Shown: positions 11,965 to 23,800 of the stretch, piece by piece | How positions within the stretch are numbered: position 1 is the first letter of the stretch | Layout: the number at the start of each line of letters is the position of its first letter | The notes under the pieces: model-generated | What the model was told of the DNA's origin: nothing | What the model saw: the letters and a program-made list of their open reading frames with translations, nothing else | Database searches by the model: none | Program-made: the position numbers and the translations under genes | Origin: Rhododendron vialii | Lineage: Eukaryota > Streptophyta > Magnoliopsida > Ericales > Ericaceae | DNA: 64,000 nt | NCBI RefSeq assembly: GCF_030253575.1 | Contig: NC_080558.1 | Location: 36,835,611 to 36,899,610 of the forward strand | Direction: 5' to 3'

Positions 11965-12106
11965 CAAGTGGAGTGGAGTGAAATTCAGTTGGTGTCTCTC
12001 TTATACTCTCATGCACATGGGCAGGGTTTGATTCCTGTTAGCATGCATCCCCCTCCCTAAGTCTCCTAGAATATGGTAGATTAGGATTAACGAATGGCAA
12101 AAAAAA
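11965..12106 (+). mobile_element. tRNA-derived SINE, copy 1
   Basis: It begins CAAGTGGAGTGGAGTG, has an A-box-like CAGTTGGTGTC, a B-box-like GGGTTTGATTCC (~12024-12035) and an A-rich 3' end. A diverged copy with the same order lies at 33154-33297. The polymerase III box spacing and A tail support a SINE. Confidence 0.65.
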
Positions 12107-12270
12107 TTACAAAAAAGCACGGACGGCTCACATTTTATCCGAGCTTCTATTGATCTGAATTGTCCATTACTTGGATTAAATTCCAAGTCATTCATTGTTG
12201 AAATGGACGACCGGATCAGCTGCACTACAACGTACCCCCATAGGGCGGGCTACCCGGATCCATTTAGAGT

Positions 12271-12453
12271 GGCTCTCTCTGTTTGGAACTTAAAGAAAAG
12301 AAAGAAAAACTAAAAAAAATTCCCTCCTATTGTTTAGTTGGAATAGAAAGAGAGAAGAAAATAACAATTTTAAGTTTTATGAATAATAAATTTTCCCTCT
12401 CATTTTTCTCCCATTTTATTTTATTTTATTTTCTATTGCTTCCAAACAGAGCC
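12271..12453. mobile_element. Small MITE in the NFD6-like promoter
   Basis: Ends GGCTCTCTCTGTTTGGAA and TTCCAAACAGAGCC (close to GCTTCCAAACAGAGCC) are inverted repeats around an AT-rich core. The element ends about 165 bp before the NFD6-like start codon, so it lies in the promoter or 5' leader. No convincing target duplication. Confidence 0.6.
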
Positions 12454-12617
12454 TAGAACTGTTGTTTGACGTTTGTCCTATTAAACCGGGACACGATTTA
12501 ATACCCTGTGCGGATTACAAAGACTCCGTAACCAAACAGTTCTTCATGCGTAGTACGCGAACCCTAGGATTGCTTAAACCCCTCATCACTCTTCTTCCGC
12601 AGAATCTCCGTATCCGT

Positions 12618-15600
12618 ATGAACACTACAACAGCAATGTCTGCTTCCAGAATTTTTTCCAAATTTTCCAAATCTTTTTCGCTCAAATCTCTCAATGGAAA
12701 ATCAGCCGCATCCCTTCCTAAACCTTTAAATCAGTCCAAACGCATTTCAGCCATTTCCAGGTGAGGCAATTTAACTCCATTTGTTTTGACTTTTTGTTTT
12801 TTGGTTGAAAGTTAACATTCCTGCTAGATGTATAGGTGCTTATGTATATAGAAAAATTATTCAATGCCTCTAGGACGCTGCCGTGTGGAGCCCACACAAA
12901 TGTGGGGTGTAGAGAAGAGTTTGGGCACCGCCACGGGTGCCTCAGGGGCATGGAATAATTACTCATGTATATATGTATATAATGTATGTTGTATATGTGC
13001 GTGTATATATGTTGGTGTGTGCAGTTTATGGATTTATTTATTGGTGGAAATGGGTTTTTTGTTAGATTACCGGTGGAGGTGAGGTGCTTGGTTTCAATGA
13101 TGCCACTGCACAGTGCGATAGCTTCGGCTCGCCTGAGATCGATCCTCTCTGCAGAGTCTCAGAGCTGGGGTTTAATTCCTCAAGGTATAGTCATTCAAAC
13201 CACGAGTGGATATTTACTGGTATATTGGTATGATTGAATATCAAATGTTCCTCAGCATTCTAGAAATATTGTTCTAGGATAGGATCTGTAAGTTGGGAGA
13301 TGAGATGGTTGAATTGGAGTTGAGGTTTGGAAAATATAGATTTAAGTGATGGAAAGAAGAATATGATGCAAATAAAAATTCAGGTTGGTCTGGATTATCA
13401 TTAGGAACGCATGTTTATGGACTAGCGACAATATGATGTCAATCAAGTGTTTAGTTGCGCTTCATTATGTTCAATCTAATGGAATTGACTAATTGATTGC
13501 ATTTGGATAATTACAATCTATTCCTACATCATGGTCCTTTGTTGATAAGGGCATCATGTTGTATCGGAAATATAAAAACTTTGGCATTCTTGCCATACCT
13601 ATTTCTGTCATCTTTAGTTATGCCGAAATTGAAAACCTGTGTACCACTCTGTAGTCTGTTCACACTGAACAATGAATGATTGATACCAAGTTTTTCTAAG
13701 TTTCCTGACCAGAAAAGTAGTCGCGGCTTTCTAGGAGTAATTCAAGCATATGCTTCATTCAGCTTTCAAAGTTCCCATACATTTTACTATACATCATGGT
13801 AAGCTACAAATACACTTGAAATATGATGCTTGATCTTTCTACTTACTCTCTCTCTTTTTCCTCAAATCTATGGAAGGTTCGCTATTGGTATTGAGGTATC
13901 CCACTTCCTAAGTTCTTGTGTGACCTAGGTTATTAGCACGTTAATGGCTAGATCTTCAAGACTAAGACCCCCAACCTGAATTGTAGATCGTTGTAGCATA
14001 TTGATGGTAAAATTTGATCCAGTAAGGCATAATTATGGCTGGATTTTCATGGCGTATGAGTATCTTTACTCAACATTGGTTGACATATATTCACCAAGTG
14101 TTGAAAATGGACCTGATAATATAAGGATTTACACGGCGTAGGGATATGTTACGTAACTGTTGGTTGAGATGGGCATTTCACTTGCTGACCTCTTATCATA
14201 ATAAATGTTTGTCATGGCATTAGCAGTCTTCAGCAATGTTTTGAAAACAGACCGGTGAACGAACCGAAGTAGGGACCGGGTGGACGGGTCACCGGTTCAA
14301 CCGCGGTTGAACTGGAATCGAACCTTGATGTCATAATTATGTCAAATATATAATATATTAAAAATATATAAGTAAAACAAGCATATAAAAAATAAATGTA
14401 TAGAAAAAATACAAGTCTTCGTCATTATTTGGAGTGAAAAGAGAAGGAGTTGAGCTAATGCATTCTGGAATGTGTTTTGCTCCAATCTCACATCGGTGGG
14501 GAGGAGAATCAGTAAAGACCTTTGGATCTATAAATGCTTCACAAGGCAAGTCAGAGAAGTTACCTAGTGGACGTGGGCTGTGTAAGCCTGTGCATGCCAG
14601 CTGTACCAATGAATGTCACCGAAGTTTAAAATTTCAGTTCAAAAATTTCCAGTTCGGTTCGATGAACCCGCTCCCGGTTCTTCTGGGTTGGCGGTTCAAC
14701 CGCTAGTTTCGAACGGTTTTCTACTTAGGGGCCGGTTCTTACAACATAGTGGTTCTAGTGTACATCCGGACCGGAGCAAGGTCCGGTCAACGAGTCAACC
14801 GGGAGAACCGGCCGGTCTGGCCCAGTTTTTAAAACATTGGTCTTCAGTACTACATGGAATTATAACGATTGGTTATTAGTGATCCACAAAATAAAGTGCG
14901 AATGATACCAAAGTTAAAATGGCTTAAAAAAGGTGCAAACGACACCAAATATAGCGTAATTGTGAGTAGGCACAATGTTGATGTGTTTTACTTCGTAGTT
15001 CTCACTTCTCAACAATGTGGCTATTGCCATCGGAGGACGATGAAGTGCAAGTACAGTGGAGTCATCAGAAAACATTCATAAAATTATTCTCAAAGGTTTT
15101 TTGCAACGAGAAAAAGCCATTGCAGTACATGAGAACCAGGCATAAATTGAAATAAAGGTAAGCAAAAATAACTACTAATCCATGAATTCATCCAAAAAGG
15201 TCCGAATCCGCCAGTGCAGTTGATTTTTTGGTAGTCTGTTTTGGTTCTCATTCAGAAAATGGAGAAATGTCTCAAACAGTTCATTAATGGTTCCAGTTCC
15301 GTACCGAACCGATCAGTACAAATAACTACAAATGCATTTAGGTTTCAGGTTTTCTGTTTAAATACACTTAATCATACTCTACAACTTCCTGCCCTATCGA
15401 AGCTAACATATATGTAATCCCAAACCTAAGAGTTGGTTTGGTTCCATGGACGGATTAGTTTTGTTCTCACATGTTCGATCTGTAAGAGTTGGTTGATTGG
15501 TTTACCACTAAACTGAAGCAATCAGGTCCGTGGTCACCCCAACACATAGCCCTGGTCGTGTGTTTGGTTGTGACTGACCAAGTTAGTTAAAATTGCAACC

Positions 15601-15979
15601 CCACATATATAGCAGAGTTAAGGGTGCTTGTTAAAAACTGGTTGACAAAAGCTCTAGTAATTTAGTATTTCTCGAGTTAAAAAGCTGTTCCGCAAGCACT
15701 GCAATTTCAGACTACAACACTTGAATAAACATAAAGCAATATTTTATGATATTGTTTTTCCGAGTGCATGATTGAATACGGTAAATTCTCGTGTTTATTG
15801 GCCTGAATCTTCCAGTGGGATAGGAGAATAACTGATTCGCAATAACACATTCTAACCATGCTTTCTCAAAGGCCGTTATTTACCTGTAAGTGTTGCTCTT
15901 TTGTATTCTGTTACTGATCCTGGTAATGTTATCTAATTCATTCGTTGTCTTTGTTGTAGGTATTTCCTCACCTTTATGA
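12618..15979 (+). CDS. NFD6: NUCLEAR FUSION DEFECTIVE 6-like small organellar protein (3 exons, 93 aa)
   Basis: Exons are 12618-12760, 13066-13184 and 15960-15979 (282 nt; phases close across GT-AG introns). The N-terminus (MNTTTAMSASRIFSKFSKSF) is basic, Ser-rich and acid-poor, fitting a mitochondrial or plastid presequence. Exon 2 carries the family core: RLPVEVRCLVSMMPLHSAIA followed by SARLRSILS and SQSWGLIPQG. Exon 3 adds only ISSPL and stop, matching the short ISLPL-type ending of plant NFD6-like proteins. Arabidopsis NFD6 is known from a mutant defective in polar-nuclei fusion; its molecular function is unclear. A second ATG at 12636 would give 87 aa. If intron 2 is not spliced, exon 2 reads on for 17 residues to a TGA at ~13231. 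That intron is 2.8 kb and carries a hAT insertion. Confidence 0.9.
14234..14839. mobile_element. Non-autonomous hAT element with 8 bp TSD, in NFD6-like intron 2
   Basis: A 606 bp insertion with ends CAATGTTTTGAAAAC and GTTTTTAAAACATTG, flanked by a perfect 8 bp duplication GTCTTCAG (14226-14233 and 14840-14847). The subterminal regions are rich in ACCGGTTCAACC, GGTCCGG and GACCGG motifs in opposite orientations. The 8 bp TSD and CA...TG ends identify the hAT superfamily. It encodes nothing recognisable. Confidence 0.92.
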
Positions 15980-16930
15980 AATCTCCTCTGTCCCAGCTTG
16001 CCGCCGGATGGGGTATCATATCACAAAATCAACCTCAACAGATTTTGTTTTTCTGCTTCAGACTCGTGTTTTTCTGTTAATTGCTCAATGAGAAGCCTTG
16101 TATGCAATTAGAAAATGAATTTTCTTTCAATTTTTTCAATCGAGAACTGAAGGGTTGATGAATAATAGTTCCATATTGAACTCTGTCACTGAACTACATG
16201 CTCTTGGTGAGGAAGTATATGCAGATTATTAGGTTTGATGTTGGGTTATACGTTGTTCGCATTACCTGATTTAGCAGAGTTTTTGATGCATGTGATTTAG
16301 CATACCGCGCAGAATTTGAAAGAAGGAAAAAGTGAACGTAAGTAGATTGAAGGTGTCAAGAATTTCATCGCCATTCCATATTTCTTACATTCGGCAGCAA
16401 TCACAGAAACTTTTTCAAGGAGTTTCAGGCAGAATGAAGCATTGAATAGCAAGTTTAGGTGTTCTAAGAAACATCCGGTTGAGCTAAATGCTCTTGTTGA
16501 CATAGAAGTTTCTTCAGTACAGGAGCTGTCCGTGTCCTCAGGACATAATTCACATGGCTTGCATCTCTGCGAACAAACTTACCGTATAAAAAGCTGTGTT
16601 TGGATCTTGAATTTGTGTTTGTCTGTAGAGGGGAAAATGTGATGAATTCTACTCTCTTTTTTTGACAAGAGAATTCTACTCTATTACCATGGAAATCCTT
16701 TATTCTTTTCTTTTCTTTCACAAAACCCTATTTTAATCTGAAATCCAAAAACAGCCTAATGAATGGGGGTTATCGGAAGAATTTAAGATAAAATGCCTTG
16801 CAAGCATTAGAGGAGCTTTTCAGCTATTTGGTGCAAGTAAGGTAAGTAGGCTAGGATTGTAAAGAGAACACAACAAAGAATCACAAGAGACTGGAATATT
16901 ATTGCAAACACTGACTAACTTCAACTACTG
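15980..16930. other. NFD6-like 3' region with an unrecognised ORF relic
   Basis: The 3' UTR of the NFD6-like gene should lie here. A plus-strand frame at about 16346-16642 stays open after a TAG. It reads through NFIAIPYFLHSAAITETF, FRCSKKHPVELNALVDIEV and SSVQELSVSSGHNSHGL. The composition is protein-like but I do not recognise a family, and no start codon precedes the open stretch. It may be a relic exon or chance. Confidence 0.3.
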
Positions 16931-16947
16931 ACTTGGTTATTTACAGG

Positions 16948-17277
16948 GGAATGCTCTCCTTTTATAGGCGTAAGGAGACAGCCAAATACATCATGCATGA
17001 CATCAGGGAATCAGATATAATTTACAGACACTACTATTAAACTTTTAGACTTTTAGTAAAAGCAAACCTAATCAACTATTACACTTTAGACTTTTAGTAA
17101 AAGCAAACCTAATCGTACAACCATTATTACACCAACAGTTGATTAGGTTTGCTTTTACTAAAAGTCTAAAAGTTTAATAGTAGTGTCTGTAAATCATGTC
17201 TGATTCCCTGATGTCATGCATGATGTATTTGGCTGCCTCCTTACGCCTATAAAAGGAGAGCATTCCCCTGTAAATTA
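16948..17277. mobile_element. Two LTR fragments in head-to-head inverted orientation (probably Ty1/copia)
   Basis: A minus-strand LTR piece starts at 17137 (TGTTGGTGTAATAATGG) and contains TTACGCCTATAAAAGGAG (TATA box) and GCATTCCCCTGTAAAT before fading near 16820. A plus-strand piece (17140-17277) repeats GATTAGGTTTGC through the same TATAAAAGGAGAGCATTCC and then diverges. The arms are ~130 bp around a ~60 bp spacer. The minus copy also carries a ~30 bp internal duplication (GATTAGGTTTGCTTTTACTA twice). No coding region. The pair sits between the convergent NFD6-like and TOL genes. Confidence 0.7.
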
Positions 17278-17841
17278 CACCTAAAGTTAGAACCAGCTAT
17301 TTAGACCAAGAACAAAGTCAAAATCAGATCACACTATTAACACTAGAGATCAGAGGAAAAGAATCACATACATTTTTTCATTTTAACTCGGATTAAAACT
17401 ATTTCATGACCGTCTTTCCCGGTTCACATATTTGTAAGATATCAAGCTCCGCAACCTCAATTTTGCAAGTCCCTAACGGGCAAAATGTCCATACATCAAA
17501 CACACAAAATCCACTATGGTAGGACTGTTGTACAAACCACACTGCTACCTGGAAATAGAATTGAGTTTCCTTGACCACATTTGGGTCTGACAGAAAAGAG
17601 ACCATATCCTACTACCCAACCCAAGTCAAAAGAAATTTTTTGCAAATTCTCCCTTTTTTTTCTACAAGGAATGTACAAAATCCAAAGAAAACAAGCAACT
17701 CAATTATGGATCAAAGGTGAAGAACATGTATAATAATAAAAAAATCTATAAGAAAAAAAGAAAAAGGTAGTCAAAAATCACAAGCCAAATTAGCAACCCA
17801 GAAAAATATGAGGGAAAAATATCCAAATCCAGTCATTATTT

Positions 17842-20800
17842 TCACATGCTCCCTGCTCTACCAGGAGCAGTTTTTGTTGGCTTAAATTTTGAAATATCAA
17901 CAAGATCTCCAAACAGCTTATCCTCCGGCTTTGAGGGCTTCCCTGATGGAACATAGGATGTAGTAGTAGGCAGGTAAGAAGAATTCCTCAAGGCACCATC
18001 ATCCCTAAATGTCATCCCGGACATTCTCTGCTCAATGAACTGAGCATTTTGTGGCTGTTGACCGTAACCATAACCATACCCGTATCCGCCCATTTGGTTG
18101 TTATTATACATCTGTTGAGGATAATAACCCATCTGCCCAGATTGCATTTGCTGTGGATAAACACCCATCTGTTGATGGTTGCTCGGCATTTGCTGTGGAT
18201 AAACGCCCATCTGTTGATGGTTGCTCTGGATGCCCTGGTTATTATAAACACCCACCTGATTGTTCCCCATGAATTGAGATCCTTGGTACATGCCACTTGG
18301 CATTGGTTGGGCGTGAGTAACACCCGCAGGAGGAACCTGCATTGCTGTAGGAGAATATTGACTGCCTTCCAGTTGGCTGTTGTCTGTCGGAGCCTGAGCT
18401 TCCCAGGGTGGTGGTGGCAGCGAACTACTGCTCTGAGCACCTGCAGGTCATGAGAATTGATAAAACTACATTCTGTTAAGTGTTTAATTTAGGTCAAGTT
18501 CCATGAAAATCTTGTGAAGAATGAAAAAAACAAATTCCTGGCTTTTCACACAGAATGACTAACAAGCTCTGGGGGCCATGATGCTAGGGGAGCGCCAAAT
18601 TATGCTGATAAATGGATCATGAAGCCTACAAACCCACATCTTTTGAATAAACATGATTGTTTTCAAAATTGGAACAAAAAGTATGCACTTTCATTTCTAA
18701 TCTTATTAAGCATTTATTCAAAACAATAATATCCCAATCAATAAGTTGAACCATAAAGGGCCCTGACATCTTGAAACAAAGTGTAACACAAGTAACTAAT
18801 AATGGCTGTCGATGTCCGTTGGAGTAATTGGAAGAATAACCAGTAGAGTCAGTGTCTTCAGACCTTACGGACTTCGGCCAAAAGGCAACTCAAATCTGAA
18901 TTCAATAGTTTGCAGGAAGATACTTATCAGTAATATTTTGTTACTTCTAATGAAATAGGAAAAAGCTATGGGCACATATGAGCATGTACATATCGTGCAC
19001 ATATGGGTTTTGTGGGGCCCACCTCGGGTCCCACAAAGATGATTCAAACCGCCCATTATTTTTAAAATATTTTTTTATGGAGCCCTGTAAAAAATCAGCT
19101 CAACCCGATATCAGTAAGAATTTTTTCAGAATTTGTAGGGGTGAAACTACCTAACTGCTCAATTTCACCCCAACAAATTCAAGAAAAATCCTTACCAATA
19201 TCGGGTTGAGCTGATTTTTTACAGGGCTCTATCAAAAAATATTTTAAAAATAATGGACGGTTCAAATCATCTCTATGGGACCCGAGATGGGCCCCACAAA
19301 GTCTCATATGTGCATGATATGTACAAACCATATGTACCCATAGCAGTACTCGAGTTATTAACATGAGCCCTTAAAGAGGTTCGAGTTGCCTATTATTTAA
19401 TTCAGGTTTGAGTTGTTGCCTTTTGGCTGCTGTTAAAAATTGTAGACAGGTTTGGGTTGGTCAACATGTTGGATCAGAAGCTGTCACTCCCAACTAGCTG
19501 TTTAGAAAAGGGGCATATTTTCATGGCAGAGCTCAATCTTATAGGGTATACATGGAGAGCTTTGGGAGAAAATAATACACAAACACATGTATATCAACAT
19601 CTATACATATAAGAGTGGATTAGAAATGCACCATAAACTGGCGAAGGTGGCTGCTGCTGGGGCAGTATCTGTCCATTCCAAGCAGAATTAGCACCCTGGG
19701 TGTATAATGGCTGCTCATACTGTGGTGCCATCATATTTGAGCCAATCCCGTTAGGGTAAACCGAGTTTTGTGGAGGTTGAAAATTCTGCTGCTGCTGATA
19801 CTGTGGCATTGAGGAGTAAGGTTGATTGTTGTTATTTTGAGAAAACATGTCAACAAGTGCAAGGGCATTCTGGTGATTAGCTACAGGACTGGCTGACTGG
19901 GGTTCTCCCACGGGAACAATAGCAAGCGTATTTTCTGCCGTAGGTGAGTTGAAGTCGTCCCCGCTCAAGAGGTCCATTTTTGGGTCAACCTTTGTTGGAG
20001 TTTTTGCTTGACCATTAGTAATTGGCGGAGCAGGAAGCATCAGCTGATTGACTGCACCAGCATTGGGGGTGGATCTGTAGAGAAACCAAGGTGTTAGCTG
20101 CATTATAAAGGAATAAAATTTAAATAACATGTGCTCACAGCAAGAATCAAACCAGAAAGCCAAAAGGGGGGAAAAAAACTCTGGACATCCATTGCATAAA
20201 TTTCCTGAAGTTCAAGGACCGATCATGCAGATAAACCAAACCAAACCAAACCAAACTGAGCCTAATGTCCCAATTACTTGGGGTTGGCTACATGAATCTT
20301 TTTCCTTCATTGAGCTCTGTCAAGGGCCACAGATCATGCAGATGGTGTGAGAAAACTAATTTCAAATTTCTAGATTCTTTACTTTTGCTAAAAAATTGTG
20401 CAAAACAAAACTACCGTCACTAATAACACAACAATCGTGCTAGTTTGAAGTGTAGATTTCAGTCACATGAGTAAACACTACCAAAAGGCCAAATACCACA
20501 ACTGAGACAATCAAGTGAAGAAACATGTTCGTTTTAGTACAAATTTGGATTGACTCCACAAAGACCCAACTAAGATTCACTACATGTCTAAGATCATAGT
20601 ATCAGACGACAACAAATACCAATAATAATCAACGTATCAAGGTGGTAGTCAGAAGAAATATATCAAGGAAAACATTTCAAATGAACTTGATTACCCCCCA
20701 TCAGACTGTTTGCTGGCTCCAGTATCAATTAGAGGAGTGTCCACATTAACCAGTGCTCGAACAGGTTCAGGCTTCGGCTTCTCTGCTTGAACTTTAGTTC

Positions 20801-23800
20801 CTGATGCAAGGGCTTCATGCTTGGCCAGTAACCGTTGCAAGTCGTCATTCAGTTGAAGTCCTTGGCATAACAGGGATTCATCACTGCAATAGGTTTGTTG
20901 AGAATATAAATAACAAAGTTGCCCCTCTCTCTAACAGTTTTAAGCTTTTAGATGAGTTGGTGGTTAACAATCTAATATGATATCAGAGCAGGCAATAGAT
21001 CGTGTGTTCGAACCTCATCGCCTAAAAATTTACGTGTGTTTAGCCAGCTTATGGAGGAGAGTCTAGCTACACGTGAGGGGGCGTGTTGACAATATAAATA
21101 ATAAAGTAGCAACTCATCTAAATTGGTGGTTAACAATCCAATAAGGCTCATGAAAGTACAAACTATAAACCATATCCCATGCAACAGAAATCAGGAGTCA
21201 GCTCTAGCATCTAGATCATTCACTCGACTATTTTTGAACTACAAAATTTCTTCATTCACAATTCACATGCAAATACCCAAATACCTTACTCCATAAAACT
21301 TCAATTCATGAGAGAGAGCAAGAGAAAGTATGTTAAAGAGGTTCACGGACAAGTAGTAAAAGGGCATTCCATCAGAGAGCCACAAGGCAATGCACGTTAA
21401 CTTAAGCTAAAAGCAACTTTATACCTAGGATTCTGCGAACGACCAAGTATAAATAGTGGTGGAGCCAGGAAAGGAAATCGGATGGGGCCGAACTATGAAA
21501 GGGATTTTTGTTTGGTGATTTTTCAAGACTAAATCCAGTCATTCAAGTTTTTATTAGAAGGTTTTTATAAATTGAAGAATTAATCTCGAGTATTGTTGCT
21601 ATCATATCATTGGAAAACATGCAGTGTCATTACCGAACGATCTCATTTACATAATTTAGGGTGCTCAAAATGAAACGAAATTGGGCTCTATGGACTAGCA
21701 TTTGTTAATTCCTGGAGCTATCGTATTACTATGAAAGAATAAAATTTAAACTTTAGCCAAAGTTTATGATTCTTGAATGCAAAAAATTGATATTCAGAAC
21801 TTTACGTAGTGGACCAATAAAATGTTGGCGTTCAAAGCTTCCTCAATAATTAATTGATCTACATGAAATATAAAACTTATGTGAATAAGAAAGATTAGTC
21901 CAGAAATGCAAGAGGGATTCTCGTGAATCCCTTAGCCCTAGTGTGGATGGTCTGCCCTCGACCCAACCGGAGAGGAGAATAATAGAGGTGCACGTTTAAG
22001 CTGGCCCGGACAGCCCTTGCGTTGAAAAAAAAAAGATATATATCCAATGAGGCACAAAAAAAAATTATTTGAAAAAAAAAAAGTGGGTGTTTTGTGGGCG
22101 GGGGGGCGGGCCACTTAGTAGCTCCGCCAATGAGTATAAAATGTCAACCCAAACCCCGACCATGATATCAGCATAAAATCGATAAAATTTCATCATTTAC
22201 CAAATGATTACAAGGCCAAGAGGTGTTTACCCCAGGCGTTAAAAACGGAGCTTTCCAACTCTAAGGGACTGAAATGAAAACCTCCAGGCTCCACCTAAAC
22301 CCCAAATGATCTCAATACAAGCAGCTAGTTGATTTTCAAAGAAGCTACACCCCTGAGCAGGTACTCTCTTCCCAAAGTTTGAGCACTCGAGTTATGAGCA
22401 AAGAAAATAGATACACAGAAGAAGCAAAATCAAACCTACTAATTCTGGATAACCTAGCAAGTTCAGCCATCTGAAATAAACAGATAGTGTGCCAAGCAAA
22501 GGCATTTAGATAATCCAAGCTTGATCTGATAGGTTGGGTCCTCTGAAAGTTCTGGAAACTGGAATGGAATGCAGTGATGTCCAACAAGTTCGATAGGGTC
22601 CATAAAGGTTTGACAACCACTATAATGACTAGCTGAAAAACTAACTGAATAGCATACAACTATGTACCTACACTGGGAGGACTGAGGACATCACATGCAT
22701 GCTTATACTATCGTCAGCAGAAAGTTCCTTTCCCTTTTTTTTTTTTTTTTTTAAGGGTAAAGGAGGGGGGGAGGGTGCCAAGAAGGAGGCATTGCAGATG
22801 ATAGACCCATCTCATGGACAGGCCAACTTTTGTTACACCATAGAAAGGAACAAGAGGGTAGAGCAGGAGAAAAAAGTAATAACACTACAATTTAACATGC
22901 AAGTTCATTACACATAGTGACAGGTAGTGTGATAAGTAATCCAAGGCCTTACGAAGTCGAGTTAACAAGGTGCACCACTCTTTGCTTGTATGCGCGGCAC
23001 TGTTCCACCAAGTCAACCACAACTTCCTGCCTTAGCCCCTGCAAAGTAAGAATGTAAGTTATCCAAAAGATGAACTAGTCAATAAGAACAAACGTGATAC
23101 GAGGCAAGGTGCTCGTGGGATGTGAGGTGGGAGGTGTGGAGTAGGGGGACTAAAGTTGTCCCGCTCTGACAGCTTAAGGTTTTAGATGAGTTGGTGGTCA
23201 ACAATGTAACATAACATAGTATCGGAGCAGCAACCGTTCTTGTGTTTGAAATTCACCGCGCAACTAACAATCAGTACAGACAGGTGTTAGTTACGATAGG
23301 ATGGCTAGTAGCTAACTGCGAGTAAGGATAGTAGCTAAAAAAAAGACTTTCAAGAGGTTAGCTTGTCCTCTATTCTAGTTCTATCTAGTAGATAACTGCG
23401 AGTGCTTTCAGATTCAGCAATTAGCGCTAAGCAGTCCTTTCTTCCTTCCTTTAGTAAGTACTAGAGTGAGTCCTTCCCCTTTCTATCTCTCATCATGGAA
23501 GGAGTTAGTTAAGATAGTAAGGATAGTTGTTATACTTCTTATAATCTCTCTTTCTCCTTCCTGTAATAGGCAGTTAGGCTCTCTCTCTCTCTCTCTCACA
23601 CACAAAGAGCCTAACCTTGGTCAACAATTTAGTAATTGGTAGAGGCTATTGACAGAACGAGTTGTTAACTTGAGCAAAATATCGGTCCTGATTAAACCCA
23701 GGTTACCAATTCCAAAAGGCCCACAACGGCACAATCGGTTGGACATGCGGATCATTTACAAAGAAATATATCATCAGTATAACTCCGCACAGGATCTTGC

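Noticed and set aside
18012..18453. Long overlapping ORFs on both strands over the TOL C-terminus
   Set aside because: They are shadow frames of the repetitive Gln/Met exon 10. Splice phase and family match fix the true frame.
20970..21000. Possible tRNA gene near a TATCAGAGC...GTTCGAACC sequence
   Set aside because: No cloverleaf can be drawn. TATCAGAGC is the TRIM primer-binding site and the GTTCGAA word alone is not a tRNA.
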